Shown: one piece after another, positions 24,988 through 34,364 of the stretch
Layout: each line of letters begins with the position of its first letter
How positions within the stretch are numbered: position 1 is the first letter of the stretch
Assembly (NCBI GenBank): GCA_946415755.1
Contig: CAMKTS010000008.1
Span: forward strand, 1-64,000
Length of the DNA stretch: 64,000 nucleotides
Direction: 5' to 3'
Origin: an uncultured Prevotella sp.
GTDB taxonomy: Bacteria; Bacteroidota; Bacteroidia; Bacteroidales; Bacteroidaceae
Notes under the pieces: generated by a model
Database searches by the model: none
The model's input: only the letters and a program-made list of their open reading frames with translations
Told to the model about the DNA's origin: nothing
Made by a program: the position numbers and the translations under genes

Positions 24988-25027
24988 GTTCGAAACATCG
25001 AAACATCGAAATAACGAAACATCGAAA
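24988..25027. repeat. Octamer array between ychF and lgt
   Basis: Five units of 8 bp (GTTCGAAA, CATCGAAA, CATCGAAA, TAACGAAA, CATCGAAA). The last unit abuts the lgt ATG at 25028, occupying the ribosome-binding region. Same family as 20458-20521. Confidence 0.9.
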
Positions 25028-25906
25028 ATGATGACACTTCTATTCATCACTTGGCATCCGAATATCGGTTTTGGTCCGTTCCGCTGGTACTCCCTGTGCT
25101 GGCTGATAGGACTGGCACTGGCCTATTTCGTGGTAAAGCGGCTGTATAAAGAACAGAAGATCAAGGACGAGCTGTTCGACCCGTTGTTCTTCTACTGCTT
25201 TATCGGCATCCTGTTGGGTGCCCGTCTGGGACATTGCATCTTCTATGAGCCCGACTACTTCTTGGCCTCAGGCAGAGGACTGGCAGAGATGTTCCTGCCC
25301 ATCAGATTTGTGGATGGCAACATGCACTATGCAGGAAACTGGCTGTTTCAGTTGACTGGTGGCGCTGCAGCATTCACGGGCTATGAAGGATTGGCCTCCC
25401 ACGGTGGTACGTTAGGCTTGATACTGGCCTTGTGGCTCTATGTGAAGCATACAAAACTCAGCATCTGGCGCGTACTGGACAACATCGCCATCGCTACGGG
25501 AACGACAGCCTGCTTCATCCGCCTGGGCAATCTGATGAACTCTGAGATTATCGGCAAGGTGACGGATGTGCCCTGGGCCTTTATCTTCGAGCGCGTTGAT
25601 TTGTTGCCTCGCCATCCCGGGCAGCTCTACGAAGCTATCGCCTACGGCATCCTGTTTGTCCTGATGTGGCGATTGCATAAGAAGTGGCCTGAGAAGATTG
25701 GCACGGGCTGGTACTTCGGCTTCTGCCTGACGTATATCTTCACGTTCCGTTTCTTCATAGAATATACCAAGGAGATACAGGAAGCCTTCGAGGCCTCGCT
25801 GCCAATCGACATGGGACAGATACTGTCCATCCCGTTCATCATCATCGGTATCGCCTGCATGGCGAGGGCGAAAAAAAAGATGAATGTCACTAACTCTGAA
25901 CTGTGA
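25028..25906 (+). CDS. lgt: Prolipoprotein diacylglyceryl transferase
   Basis: Inner-membrane enzyme that attaches diacylglycerol to the lipobox Cys of prolipoproteins. 292 residues with about seven spans. Conserved HGG ([11 protein letters not shown]), the Lgt signature region [13 protein letters not shown] and [10 protein letters not shown] are present. It serves the many lipoproteins in this genome, including those in this window. Its stop codon is part of a heptamer array shared with the next gene. Confidence 0.95.
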   Translation: MMTLLFITWHPNIGFGPFRWYSLCWLIGLALAYFVVKRLYKEQKIKDELFDPLFFYCFIGILLGARLGHCIFYEPDYFLASGRGLAEMFLPIRFVDGNMHYAGNWLFQLTGGAAAFTGYEGLASHGGTLGLILALWLYVKHTKLSIWRVLDNIAIATGTTACFIRLGNLMNSEIIGKVTDVPWAFIFERVDLLPRHPGQLYEAIAYGILFVLMWRLHKKWPEKIGTGWYFGFCLTYIFTFRFFIEYTKEIQEAFEASLPIDMGQILSIPFIIIGIACMARAKKKMNVTNSEL

Positions 25907-25940
25907 ACTATGAACTGTGAACTATAAACTATGAACTATA
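25892..25940. repeat. Heptamer array carrying the lgt stop and the kinase start
   Basis: Seven consecutive 7-bp units, consensus AACTRTR (49 bp). Unit 2 holds the lgt TGA (25904-25906) and unit 6 the ATG of the histidine kinase (25931). Another out-of-frame ATG occurs in unit 3. Confidence 0.9.
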
Positions 25941-27727
25941 AATCCCTGATACTCGGTCTGGTGCTGCTACTCCCTTCTGCAACCTTTGCGGAAGAGAAGG
26001 CAGACACAGCCTTTTCCAACCTTTACCGCCGCTACTTCCAGCTCTATTCCGACTCTGACGATACGGCATTCTACCAAGCCTCGGAACAGCTGAAAAACTA
26101 CTATCTGCAACACGACAACAAAGACTCGTACTATAAGGTATACCTGAACGAGATACTCTACGATATGGAACACGGAAAGACCTATAGGGCTATCAAGAAG
26201 GCCAATGTCATGCTGCAGGACATGGAGCAGGGCAAGGAGAAACGCTACGACATCGTCTACTCTGCTTTGGGCAACATCTACGACCTGCGGGGCAACTACC
26301 GCCTGGCCAAGAAATACTACAACGATGCCCTGAAAGCCTGTGCCCCGACAGACACCGGTGCGCTGGTAGGCATCTACTCACGTATTGCAGCATTGCTGGC
26401 TCACCGTGAACCGCAAAAGGCCATGGAGGTGAACGAACACTTCGGGGCCATGACAGCCAATAACCCGCAGTACCGCAAGGTGTATGTCGTACAAAAAGGC
26501 GAGATCTCGCTCTATCTCAAGGACAAGCATATCTTCGAACAGGCATACCAGGAATATCTGAAGATTTGCAAGGAGCGCCCGCTGCTTGACGGCTATGGTG
26601 CCGACATGATGAACATGCTCAAGGCTGTCTTCTCCGGCGACTACGATACGGCACTGGAGATTCTCAGCCACAACTCGACGGACTTCGACGCCTTAGACCG
26701 CTGCGATATGCGTATCGTGATTTACGAGATGATGGGCAACCGCCAGCTGGCCCTGAATGAGGTGGAATACCGCCGCGACCTGCGCGACTCATTGAACAGC
26801 GACATGCTCTTTGAAAGCATCAACGAGATCAACTCTGAGATGGGCATGAAACGGGTGGAGGAACAGGCCCGAAAAGACAGGGAGCGCGCCATGCACCGGC
26901 AACAGGTGCTCATGGTTGCCATCATTGTACTTCTGCTGGTAGCCCTGGGACTGATTGCCTCTCGTTACCTCATGCGCCGCCGCATGCAGAAGAAACTGCT
27001 CAAGAAGAACCGCGAACTGGAGATTGCCCTGTCGCGTGCCGAAGAGTCCGACCGTATGAAGACCTCGTTCATCGAGCATGTGAGCCATGAGATACGCACG
27101 CCGCTGAACATTATTACAGGCTATGCCCAGATAGTCACCAACAACGACTACCAACTGGATGAAGAAGATCGCAACCGCATGCTGAACGACATCAAGCACA
27201 ACACGATGGAAATTACGGAAATCGTCAATGAGCTGCTGGAGGTGGCACAGGACGAGAGCAAGGAATACTATCCGAAGGATGACGTAGTAGCCATCAACGA
27301 CTTCTGTAGGGAGATGATAGGCAAGGCAGCGCTCATCAACGACCGCCAGCTGAAGCTGGACTTCATCACTGAATGCGATGACGCGGAAAGCATACATACC
27401 AACCGTGGTGCCTTGGAGAAGATTATCAGCCAGCTGTATAGCAACGCCATCAAGTTCACCAAGGAAGGTTCTATAGAACTTCATGTGTATAAGAGTCCCG
27501 ACCGAGGTATCGTGCGCTTCATCATCACCGATACCGGCATCGGCATTCCGGAAGAGCATCAGGAACGGGTGTTCGAGCGCTTCTATAAGGTTGACAGCTT
27601 CAAGCAGGGATTCGGCCTGGGACTTACCATGAGCCGCAAGATTGCCATTCTGTTAAGCGGTAGCCTGTATATCGACTCTGACTACAAGACGGGAGCACGC
27701 TTCATCCTGAGCCTACCGACCTCCTGA
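25931..27727 (+). CDS. TPR-containing sensor histidine kinase
   Basis: 598 residues. A signal peptide (1-20) precedes a periplasmic helical region of TPR-like repeats (about 25-310; for example [29 protein letters not shown]). One membrane span follows near 332-352, then a HisKA domain with phospho-acceptor His386 ([15 protein letters not shown]) and an ATPase domain with N box (LYSNAIKFT), G1 (DTGIGIP), F box (ERFYK) and G2 (GFGLGLTMS). No receiver domain or adjacent response regulator is present, so its partner is elsewhere. The 3' end overlaps mutS on the opposite strand by 15 bases. Confidence 0.92.
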   Translation: MNYKSLILGLVLLLPSATFAEEKADTAFSNLYRRYFQLYSDSDDTAFYQASEQLKNYYLQHDNKDSYYKVYLNEILYDMEHGKTYRAIKKANVMLQDMEQGKEKRYDIVYSALGNIYDLRGNYRLAKKYYNDALKACAPTDTGALVGIYSRIAALLAHREPQKAMEVNEHFGAMTANNPQYRKVYVVQKGEISLYLKDKHIFEQAYQEYLKICKERPLLDGYGADMMNMLKAVFSGDYDTALEILSHNSTDFDALDRCDMRIVIYEMMGNRQLALNEVEYRRDLRDSLNSDMLFESINEINSEMGMKRVEEQARKDRERAMHRQQVLMVAIIVLLLVALGLIASRYLMRRRMQKKLLKKNRELEIALSRAEESDRMKTSFIEHVSHEIRTPLNIITGYAQIVTNNDYQLDEEDRNRMLNDIKHNTMEITEIVNELLEVAQDESKEYYPKDDVVAINDFCREMIGKAALINDRQLKLDFITECDDAESIHTNRGALEKIISQLYSNAIKFTKEGSIELHVYKSPDRGIVRFIITDTGIGIPEEHQERVFERFYKVDSFKQGFGLGLTMSRKIAILLSGSLYIDSDYKTGARFILSLPTS

Positions 27728-30391
27728 GACGATTTTCTTGATGTCGTTGAGTTTGTTGAGGGCTTCCAGCGGGGTGAGATTGTTGACATCAAGACCCAAT
27801 ATCTCGTCGCGCACCTGACAGAGCACGGGGTCGTCGAGCTGGAAGAAGGAGAGTTGTGTGCCGACCCCTCCTACTGCCCCTGAGGGGGCTTCATGTCCAA
27901 TACGATTTGGTTTGCCGCCATTATCGGCTCCCCCTGAGGCTGAATTAGGATTTCCTTCTAATTGTTTCAGGATGACGTTGGCACGCTTCACAATGCTCTT
28001 GGGCATGCCCGAAATCTCTGCCACGTGGATACCAAACGAGTGCTCACTGCCACCCTTTTCGAGTTTGCGCAGGAAGATGACCTTTCCCTCTACTTCCTTC
28101 ACGCTGACGTTGTAGTTCTTGATGCGTGAGAAGTTCTTCTCCATCTCGTTCAGCTCGTGGTAGTGGGTGGCGAAGAGGGTGCGCGCCTTGGCCTTGGGCT
28201 GTTCGTGCAGATATTCTACTATCGCCCAGGCAATAGAGATGCCGTCGTATGTGGAAGTGCCCCTTCCCAACTCGTCGAAGAGTACCAGTGAGCGTGGGGT
28301 CACATTATTTAATATATTAGAGGCCTCCGTCATCTCCACCATAAAGGTCGATTCGCCCAGCGAGATATTGTCTGAGGCCCCTACCCTCGTGAAGATCTTG
28401 TCCACCAGACCGATGTGCGCACTCTCTGCCGGCACGAAACTACCAATCTGTGCCAGCAGCACGATGAGGGCCGTCTGTCGCAGCAAGGCTGACTTACCCG
28501 CCATATTCGGACCCGTGATGATGATAATCTGCTGGTGCTCTGAGTCGAGGCTGATATCGTTGGGCACATAGTGCTCGCCGATGGGCAGTTGCGTCTCGAT
28601 GACGGGATGGCGGCCCTGACGGATGTCGATGACATCCGATGGGGAAACCATCGGACGCACGTAGTGGTTCTCCTCGGCAGTCTTGGCGGCACTCAGCAGA
28701 CAGTCGAGATGCGCCAGCACATTGGCATTGATCTGTATCTGTGGGATAAACTCCTGCAGGGCCATCACGAGGTCGTTGAAGAGCTGTTGCTCCAGGGAGA
28801 GAATCTTGTCTTCTGCACCCAGTATCTTCTCTTCGTATTCCTTCAGCTCCTGCGTGATATAACGCTCGGCCTGCGCCAGCGTCTGCTTGCGCACCCACTC
28901 CTGTGGCACCTTGTCCTTATAGGTGTTGCGCACCTCGAGATAGTAGCCAAAGACGTTGTTGTAGCCCACCTTCAGCGAGGCGATACCCGTCTGCTGGGCT
29001 TCTCGCTCCTGAATCTGCAACAAGTAGTCCTTGCCGCTATAGGCGATATGGCGCAGCTCGTCGAGTTCGCTGTTCACCCCATTGCGAATCACGCCACCCT
29101 TGGCCACCAGCTGCGGCGGGTCGTTCTGTATCTCGCGTTCTATCCTGTCGCGAATCGACTCGCAGAGGTTCAGCTGCTCGCCAATCCGCTGCAATACGGG
29201 ATTTCCGGAATTTCCGGATTGTCCGGGATTTCCGGCATAGAGGCAGGCCGTCTTGATGGGTTGGATAGCTTGCAGGGCCATTTTCAGCTGTACCACCTCA
29301 CGAGGCGACACCCTGCCTACCGCCACCTTCGAGATGATACGCTCCAGGTCGCCGATGCGATGCAACTGGTCATCGATACACTGGCGGAACTCCGGTTCAC
29401 GGTAGTAGTAGTCCACCACATCCAGACGGTCGTTGATGGGTTTCTCGTCCTTCAGGGGGAACACCAGCCAGCGGCGCAGCATACGGCCTCCCATCGGGGT
29501 GACGGTACGGTCGATGACGTCGAGCAGCGATTTGCCGTCGTCCTGCATCGTACTGATCAGCTCCAGCGAACGTACCGTAAACTTATCCAGGCGGACGTAA
29601 CGCTCTTCCTCGATGCGCGAGATACTGGTGATATGGGCTATCTGTGTATGCAGTGTCTGTTCCAGGTATTGCAGGATAGCACCGGCGGCAATCACCCCAC
29701 TCTTCAGGTGGTCGATGCCGAAGCCCTTCAGCGATTTCACGTTGAAGTGCTTGAAGAGCTTCTGATGGGCCGTCTGCTCCGTAAATACCCAGTCGTCGAG
29801 TTCGAACGTGACGAGCCGGTTGCCGAAGTAGCGCTCGAAGTCGTGCTTGTGCCCACGGTCGTAGAGCACCTCCTTGGGCTGGAAGTTGCCTATCAGCTTC
29901 TCCACGTAGTCGTAGGTACCCTCACCACAGAGAAACTCACCCGTCGAGATATCGAGGAAGGCCACTCCACAGGCCGCCTTTCCGAAGTGTACTGCACAAA
30001 GGAAATTGTTCTCCTTGTAGTTCAGCACGGTATCCTGCATCGCCACACCCGGTGTCACCAGTTCCGTAATGCCTCTCTTGACGAGTTTCTTCGTCAGCTT
30101 GGGGTCTTCCAGCTGGTCGCAGATGGCTACACGCTTGCCGGCCCTGATAAGCTTGGGCAGATAGGTGTCCAGCGCATGATGCGGAAATCCCGCCATCTCG
30201 TCGCCCTTGTTGTAGCCGTTGTTACGATGGGTCAGCGTGATGCCGAGGATGCGCGAGGCCGTGATGGCATCTTCGCAGTACGTCTCGTAGAAGTCGCCGC
30301 AACGAAACAGCAACAAGGCTTCAGGGTATTTCGCCTTGAAGTCGAAGAACTGTTTCATCATCGGAGTCAGCTCGCCGTCTTTCTTTGCCAT
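27713..30391 (-). CDS. mutS: DNA mismatch repair protein MutS
   Basis: 892 residues from ATG 30391 ([14 protein letters not shown]). Mismatch-binding Phe-X-Glu is in [13 protein letters not shown]. The ATPase domain has Walker [26 protein letters not shown], Walker [17 protein letters not shown] and the His of LFATHYHEL. Two non-family inserts are visible: residues about 387-398 (four 9-bp repeats, [12 protein letters not shown]) in the lever region, and about 816-843 near the C-terminus, encoded by GC-rich palindrome sequence ([12 protein letters not shown] to [10 protein letters not shown]). Both keep the frame and leave the ATPase motifs untouched. The longer frame to 30442 adds residues unlike MutS. 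Confidence 0.96.
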   Translation of the reverse strand: MAKKDGELTPMMKQFFDFKAKYPEALLLFRCGDFYETYCEDAITASRILGITLTHRNNGYNKGDEMAGFPHHALDTYLPKLIRAGKRVAICDQLEDPKLTKKLVKRGITELVTPGVAMQDTVLNYKENNFLCAVHFGKAACGVAFLDISTGEFLCGEGTYDYVEKLIGNFQPKEVLYDRGHKHDFERYFGNRLVTFELDDWVFTEQTAHQKLFKHFNVKSLKGFGIDHLKSGVIAAGAILQYLEQTLHTQIAHITSISRIEEERYVRLDKFTVRSLELISTMQDDGKSLLDVIDRTVTPMGGRMLRRWLVFPLKDEKPINDRLDVVDYYYREPEFRQCIDDQLHRIGDLERIISKVAVGRVSPREVVQLKMALQAIQPIKTACLYAGNPGQSGNSGNPVLQRIGEQLNLCESIRDRIEREIQNDPPQLVAKGGVIRNGVNSELDELRHIAYSGKDYLLQIQEREAQQTGIASLKVGYNNVFGYYLEVRNTYKDKVPQEWVRKQTLAQAERYITQELKEYEEKILGAEDKILSLEQQLFNDLVMALQEFIPQIQINANVLAHLDCLLSAAKTAEENHYVRPMVSPSDVIDIRQGRHPVIETQLPIGEHYVPNDISLDSEHQQIIIITGPNMAGKSALLRQTALIVLLAQIGSFVPAESAHIGLVDKIFTRVGASDNISLGESTFMVEMTEASNILNNVTPRSLVLFDELGRGTSTYDGISIAWAIVEYLHEQPKAKARTLFATHYHELNEMEKNFSRIKNYNVSVKEVEGKVIFLRKLEKGGSEHSFGIHVAEISGMPKSIVKRANVILKQLEGNPNSASGGADNGGKPNRIGHEAPSGAVGGVGTQLSFFQLDDPVLCQVRDEILGLDVNNLTPLEALNKLNDIKKIVSGGR
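27861..27944. repeat. GC-rich palindromic insert in the mutS C-terminal codons
   Basis: GCCCC-TGA-GGGGGC (27876-27889) and a second CCCCCTGAGG (27930-27940) flank a unique core. It encodes about 28 Gly/Ala/Pro-rich residues between the ATPase domain and the C-terminal [10 protein letters not shown]. Confidence 0.6.
29198..29233. repeat. Four 9-bp tandem repeats inside mutS
   Basis: GGGATTTCC, GGAATTTCC, GGATTGTCC, GGGATTTCC on the plus strand. The 9-bp period keeps the frame and encodes a Gly-Asn/Ser-Pro linker. Confidence 0.8.
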
Positions 30392-30491
30392 CTTTTCTGT
30401 TCTCGCTGATAAAAGGATGCAGGACATGATGATTTCTCCCAAGGAAAGCGGGCTTCCTTGGGAGAAACATTACATCTTGGTACTGACTTGT

Positions 30492-32252
30492 TTATTGTTC
30501 ACTACCACTGGTGAGGATAATGTTGACAACAGCCACCACGTCGGCCACGTCTATCACGCTGTCATTATTCACGTCGGCAGCCTTCTCGTTGAAGTTCTCA
30601 CCCGGCTTGTTGAGGATGTAGTTGACGATAGCCACCACATCGGCCACATCAACGACACCGTCACCGTTGGCATCACCCTTGACAAACTGCTCCTGGCCTT
30701 CCAGTTTGAATGCCTCCAGGTTCTTGACTCCGGCAACGCCGAAATATTTCTGGATTTTGCCGAACAGCCAAACTTCCTTGCCATTATTGTTGGGGTTGTC
30801 TACCACATTCAACTGTGTACGGGCATCGCTCTCACTCTTCAACTCGACAGGAACAAACTCGCTTGAAGAATCCTCGTCTTTAGCAATAGCGATATTGGAT
30901 GCCTTATCTTCCGTATTCAGCTCTGTGGCGCTCTTTGCAGAGCCAACGATGATACCCTTCACCCAAACGCTCTCAGTAGGATAGCTTTCTTCCACCATCT
31001 TTCTCACGTCAGTGACGGTGTAGGGATTGGCCTCTGAACCGTCACCCTCGAAGGTTACGGGAGCCACCTCTTCTTTTGTCTTGCCATTCAGAGAATAGAT
31101 GTAACCGCTGCTGAGCTCAGGAGTCACGGTATCATCCTTCTTATAGCGCTGGAGCTTGGCCAGAACAATGACCTCATCGTTGGCCTTGACATAGTCTTCA
31201 GTCGTGATACTCTTGTTCTCCAGACCTTTCATACGATATACGGTCAGACGGCCCATCGTAAATGTTGCATTACCATTGGTGGTGCTGATTTCCGTTACCT
31301 CACTCACTGTACCCTTTACATAGTATTGCTTGGAAGTGGTGAAGCCGTCGCTGAAGGTTTCGATATAGGTCAGGGCCTCGTCGGCTGTCATAGCATCTTC
31401 GGCTGTTGCGCCCTTTGTGATGGCATCCTCAGGATTGGGGGTGTCGTCCTCTGTCTTACCGTTGACAGAATAGACATTACCGCTGGTCACCTCAGGAACA
31501 ATATTGTTGTTTTTATCCTTATACTTCACCAACGCACCATAAACGACAACAACATCACCGGCTTTCACAAATTCGGTGTTGGTGATGTCTTTATTACCAA
31601 GACCTTTCAAATTATAGATCTTTACGGTGCTTGTGGCATCCGCAGCATCGCCCATATAGAAACTGGCACCACTGGTGGTGATTCTATCGATGCTTGTGGC
31701 ATAACCCTTTACATAATAGGTGAAATCTGTCGACTTGCCATCTTCAAGGGCATTGATCAGCTCCAAAGCTCTTGTCACGGTAATGGCGGTCTCCGGGGTC
31801 TGACCCTCTGTAGGCTTTTCTGGCTCCTGGGCATCACTTCCTGTAGCGATACTCTTTACACGCCAGTGACCACTACCCGACGGACGAGTGAAGACAACCG
31901 ACTCGGCATCGCCAGTCCATATCCCATTGTCTGCATCGTAGGTGCCGACGCTGACCACATCAGCAGATGTCGGCTTGTTGTTACCATCGTAGGTAATGGC
32001 AATCTTTGTCAGCTTTCCCGACTTGGCAGTAATGGTCATCGTACCGCCACCATACACACGGATACCTTTACCTGCATCATAATACTTACCGTTATTTCCA
32101 CCACCGCCAAAAGTCACGGTGAAGTCACCGCCGTCAAACGGATCGGCGTACTGGACGCCGTTTTCAAGACTTAACTCCCCGAAAACGATACTACCGGCAT
32201 TGGCCATCACACTCATCATAGCCATGAGGGCTAGCGTAATCAATTTTTTCAT
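30492..32252 (-). CDS. Secreted protein with three OB-fold-like repeats and a dockerin-like tail
   Basis: 586 residues with a signal peptide (1-19, ending VMANA). The N-terminal domain (20-145) is beta-rich. Three related units follow at about 155-270, 280-400 and 405-520, each with YVKG or VWVKG, then an F-M-G or NIAIA strand and a final LVKYKDKNNNIVPEV-type strand, resembling the OB-fold-like repeats common in Bacteroidota surface proteins. The tail (525-586) is a duplicated dockerin-like calcium module (GDANGDGVVDVADVV, ADVNNDSVIDVADVV), nearly identical to that of the PPC/kelch protein. Function is unknown. Confidence 0.8.
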   Translation of the reverse strand: MKKLITLALMAMMSVMANAGSIVFGELSLENGVQYADPFDGGDFTVTFGGGGNNGKYYDAGKGIRVYGGGTMTITAKSGKLTKIAITYDGNNKPTSADVVSVGTYDADNGIWTGDAESVVFTRPSGSGHWRVKSIATGSDAQEPEKPTEGQTPETAITVTRALELINALEDGKSTDFTYYVKGYATSIDRITTSGASFYMGDAADATSTVKIYNLKGLGNKDITNTEFVKAGDVVVVYGALVKYKDKNNNIVPEVTSGNVYSVNGKTEDDTPNPEDAITKGATAEDAMTADEALTYIETFSDGFTTSKQYYVKGTVSEVTEISTTNGNATFTMGRLTVYRMKGLENKSITTEDYVKANDEVIVLAKLQRYKKDDTVTPELSSGYIYSLNGKTKEEVAPVTFEGDGSEANPYTVTDVRKMVEESYPTESVWVKGIIVGSAKSATELNTEDKASNIAIAKDEDSSSEFVPVELKSESDARTQLNVVDNPNNNGKEVWLFGKIQKYFGVAGVKNLEAFKLEGQEQFVKGDANGDGVVDVADVVAIVNYILNKPGENFNEKAADVNNDSVIDVADVVAVVNIILTSGSEQ

Positions 32253-32294
32253 AAGTTTTTCCTTTTTAGTTTTAATAAGTTATTATTGATGTTG

Positions 32295-32326
32295 CAAAGT
32301 TAAGCAATTCTGTTGAAACTTCCAAA
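32295..32326 (-). promoter_or_regulatory. Promoter of the OB-like/dockerin gene
   Basis: Minus strand TTTG (32326-32323), a 20-base spacer, TAACTTTG (32302-32295). An AAAAAGGA ribosome-binding-like stretch precedes the ATG at 32252. Confidence 0.8.
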
Positions 32327-32489
32327 TATTTCTGATTATTATTTCTGAAAAAGCTTCATCTGCGACTGATGGCGCGATTTGTGAGGTACCTTGTGTGATA
32401 GTAAAAATATTATTGATGATAAGTTTGATAAAAAGTAGGTTATGCCTACATAAGTCTAATTATCTTGTTTATTATCAATAGGTTATCTT

Positions 32490-32807
32490 ATGTAGGCTGC
32501 CTGCATAAGCCTACATGAAACCAACATAAATCCTCGTTTTTGACGTATTTTATTCCACAAAATAACAGTATTATATTTGTATCTTACTGGTTTTCAAGTT
32601 GTTCCACTACAGCAATATTATTGGTTACTGACAGTAACCTGCATGGTTACTGTCAGTAACCATGCAGGTTACCGTGATAAAGAGCCTACTTACCGATGTG
32701 AACCTATGCTTTATCTCAACAAACCAATGGTTAACGAAGAGAGCGAAAAAACCTGTTTTTGTCCGTTTTATATAAGCTGTATGTAGGCTTATGCAGGCAG
32801 CCTACAT
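32490..32807. mobile_element. 318-bp element with 27-bp perfect terminal inverted repeats and nested palindromes
   Basis: The 27 bases at 32490-32516 are the exact reverse complement of 32781-32807. Each end is itself a hairpin, ATGTAGGCT...AGCCTACAT, around an asymmetric 9-base centre. Inside lie GGTTACTG-A-CAGTAACC (32623-32639) and a 33-base palindrome with 16-base arms (32637-32669). ATGTAGGCT recurs outside at 32846, and a related GTAGG/CCTAC pair lies near 32436. A rightward-facing TATATTTG (32572-32579) lies inside. There is no convincing gene. It could be a MITE-like element, an invertible promoter segment or a recombination/replication site. The surrounding 32330-32910 is AT-rich with no supported gene. 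Confidence 0.65.
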
Positions 32808-32915
32808 AGCTCGAATGCCGATGTACAAAGGGGTTTTCGCGATTTATGTAGGCTTAAGCCATTTTTCAACATTTTTTTAGAGAGAATTTTTCTTGCACAT
32901 ATAAAACAATATGTG

Positions 32916-33080
32916 ATGTACAAAGCATATCAAGTTGAAGAAGGAGCAATTATTACTCCTGAGGAAGAACCCACCAAGGAAGGTTATACTTTCAGCGGTT
33001 GGAGCGAGCTACCTGAAACGATGCCTGCACACGATGTGACGGTGACAGGTTCGTTTACTACAATTGAATTAGGCGATTAA
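32916..33080 (+). pseudogene. Remnant of a Listeria-Bacteroides-repeat surface protein gene
   Basis: 54 codons: MYKAYQVEEGAIITPEEEPT, then KEGYTFSGWSELPETMPAHD and VTVTGSFTTIELGD. This is one unit of the Listeria-Bacteroides repeat (Flg_new/InlB B-type), normally present in tandem at the C-terminus of large BspA-type proteins. The frame stays open upstream for several codons without a sensible start, so this is the 3' scrap of a lost gene. Confidence 0.65.
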
Positions 33081-33161
33081 CTTTTGCCACTATAAAGCCA
33101 GAACATCTGTAGGATTTGAAAGATTTCTCGCCTTGAGGCGATGAATCTCAGAAAAAATATG

Positions 33162-33169
33162 TATCTTTG
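33162..33169 (+). promoter_or_regulatory. -7 promoter element before the AAA-ATPase-like remnant
   Basis: TATCTTTG followed by GCAGCCGAAGGCTGC, a short palindrome (33170-33184) that would sit at the 5' end of the transcript. Confidence 0.5.
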
Positions 33170-33222
33170 CAGCCGAAGGCTGCGAGACAAGCCTTGTACG
33201 TGTTATTTCACTATAAAACGTT

Positions 33223-33417
33223 ATGGGTACATATATTAATGTAGGGAATGCAGGGTTCCAGCGAGCTCGAAACAGCGAGTACGTAGATAAGTCGATGCTT
33301 ATCTCTGTGGTGAACAAGACGCTTTTCACGGAGCGCCAGTTCAGTTGCGTGTCGCGGTCATCGAATGACCTCATGAGTATATTTTTGTATATCTTTGCGC
33401 ATTATTTTGTAAAATAG
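33223..33417 (+). pseudogene. N-terminal fragment of an AAA-ATPase-like / PD-(D/E)XK family gene
   Basis: The 64-residue frame starts MGTYINVGNAGFQRARNSEY, then VDKSMLISVVNKTLFTERQF and SCVSR. This is the start of the AAA-ATPase-like family (PF09820 type), which has many copies in Bacteroidota. Intact members continue with the P-loop (PRRFGKS); here similarity ends precisely before it, at about 33365. The gene is truncated and the fragment has no ATPase motif. Confidence 0.65.
33390..33397 (+). promoter_or_regulatory. -7 promoter element of the export operon
   Basis: TATCTTTG, 35 bases before the ATG at 33433. No good -33 match is seen. It overlaps the end of the AAA-ATPase-like fragment. 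Confidence 0.6.
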
Positions 33418-33432
33418 AACAATCGTTAAACA

Positions 33433-34350
33433 ATGAAAAGGTTGATGCAATGGGTGATGGCCGCCACCCTCGTTTGCGGTGCAGGCATCTTCTCGTCGTG
33501 CAGCAGCGATGACAATCCTGCCTCTGAACCAGGTACGACACCCATCACCTGGCGTGACGGCGTGATGCTGGGCCGTTTCTCTGTCAATGCCAACGGGGGG
33601 CAGGTGCAGTTCTCACAGGGCAACCTGCAGTACCAGGCATCCACCCACACTTGGCGCTTTGCCCAGCATCAGTATGACGTGGTGGGAGATGCGACGACGG
33701 GCAATGTATATGAGAACGGCGTGAAGAGCAATAACGAAGCGATTGGCAGCGATTATGACGGCTGGATAGACCTCTTCGGATGGGGTACTGGCAGCACGCC
33801 AACCCTCTCTGTCACTGACTCACAGCAATATCTCACCTACCATGAATGGGGCAACAACAAGATACAGAACAGTTCCTGTGCAGGCTGGCGCACGCTGACC
33901 AACGATGAATACGTTTATCTTGTACACGGCAGAGCCAATGCCGCTGCACTTTTCGGACTGGGTTCGGTGAATGGTGTGAACGGTATCATTCTATTGCCCG
34001 ACAACTGGAGCATTCCAGCAGGTCTCTCCTTTACAGCCAGTACTACCCGGGGGCTTGAATGGAATGGCACGTCCTATTTCAACGAGCAGGCAGACAACTT
34101 TACACATAACACCTATACGGAAGCAGAATGGGCACAGATGGAGTCGGCGGGAGCTGTATTCCAGCCTGCTGCCGGCTATCGTGAAGGCACGCAAGTCTTT
34201 TCTGTCGGCAGGGTTATCGACTACTGGTTGGCCACGCAGAACGGCCAGACAGCCGGTGGTGTCTCAGGCAGCAGCAAGCATCTGCACCCCCATAGTTACG
34301 GCGACCTGTATTACGGCGACTGTGTGAGGCTCGTAAAAGATATTAAATAG
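33433..34350 (+). CDS. Lipoprotein of the NHLM-type export operon
   Basis: 305 residues with a lipoprotein signal ending FSSC (Cys about 23), then SSDDNPASEPG, a Bacteroidota-style surface-lipoprotein start. The mature part has GRFSVNANGGQVQFSQGNLQY, then DGWIDLFGWGTGS and GWRTLTNDEYVYLVHGR, ending GDCVRLVKDIK. This Trp/Gly-rich pattern resembles FISUMP/DUF1566-type, C-type-lectin-like domains of Bacteroidota lipoproteins. It is the first gene of the six-gene operon, 14 bases before the HlyD gene. It may be a surface partner or a cargo of the exporter; which is unknown. Confidence 0.75.
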   Translation: MKRLMQWVMAATLVCGAGIFSSCSSDDNPASEPGTTPITWRDGVMLGRFSVNANGGQVQFSQGNLQYQASTHTWRFAQHQYDVVGDATTGNVYENGVKSNNEAIGSDYDGWIDLFGWGTGSTPTLSVTDSQQYLTYHEWGNNKIQNSSCAGWRTLTNDEYVYLVHGRANAAALFGLGSVNGVNGIILLPDNWSIPAGLSFTASTTRGLEWNGTSYFNEQADNFTHNTYTEAEWAQMESAGAVFQPAAGYREGTQVFSVGRVIDYWLATQNGQTAGGVSGSSKHLHPHSYGDLYYGDCVRLVKDIK

Positions 34351-34364
34351 ACAAAGGAGTAGCG

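Noticed and set aside
28571..30409. 612-residue open frame antisense to mutS
   Set aside because: It is a shadow of codon bias in mutS: no promoter, no recognisable domain, and the opposite strand is fully explained by MutS motifs.
32577..32786. 69-residue frame inside the inverted-repeat element
   Set aside because: It is composed of the palindromes (VTCMVTVSNHAGY) and has no signal, domain or good start context.
33433..34350. Leader-bearing peptide cargo of the exporter
   Set aside because: The protein has a Sec lipoprotein signal and no nitrile-hydratase-like or Nif11-like leader or double-Gly cleavage site, so calling it cargo would be guesswork.
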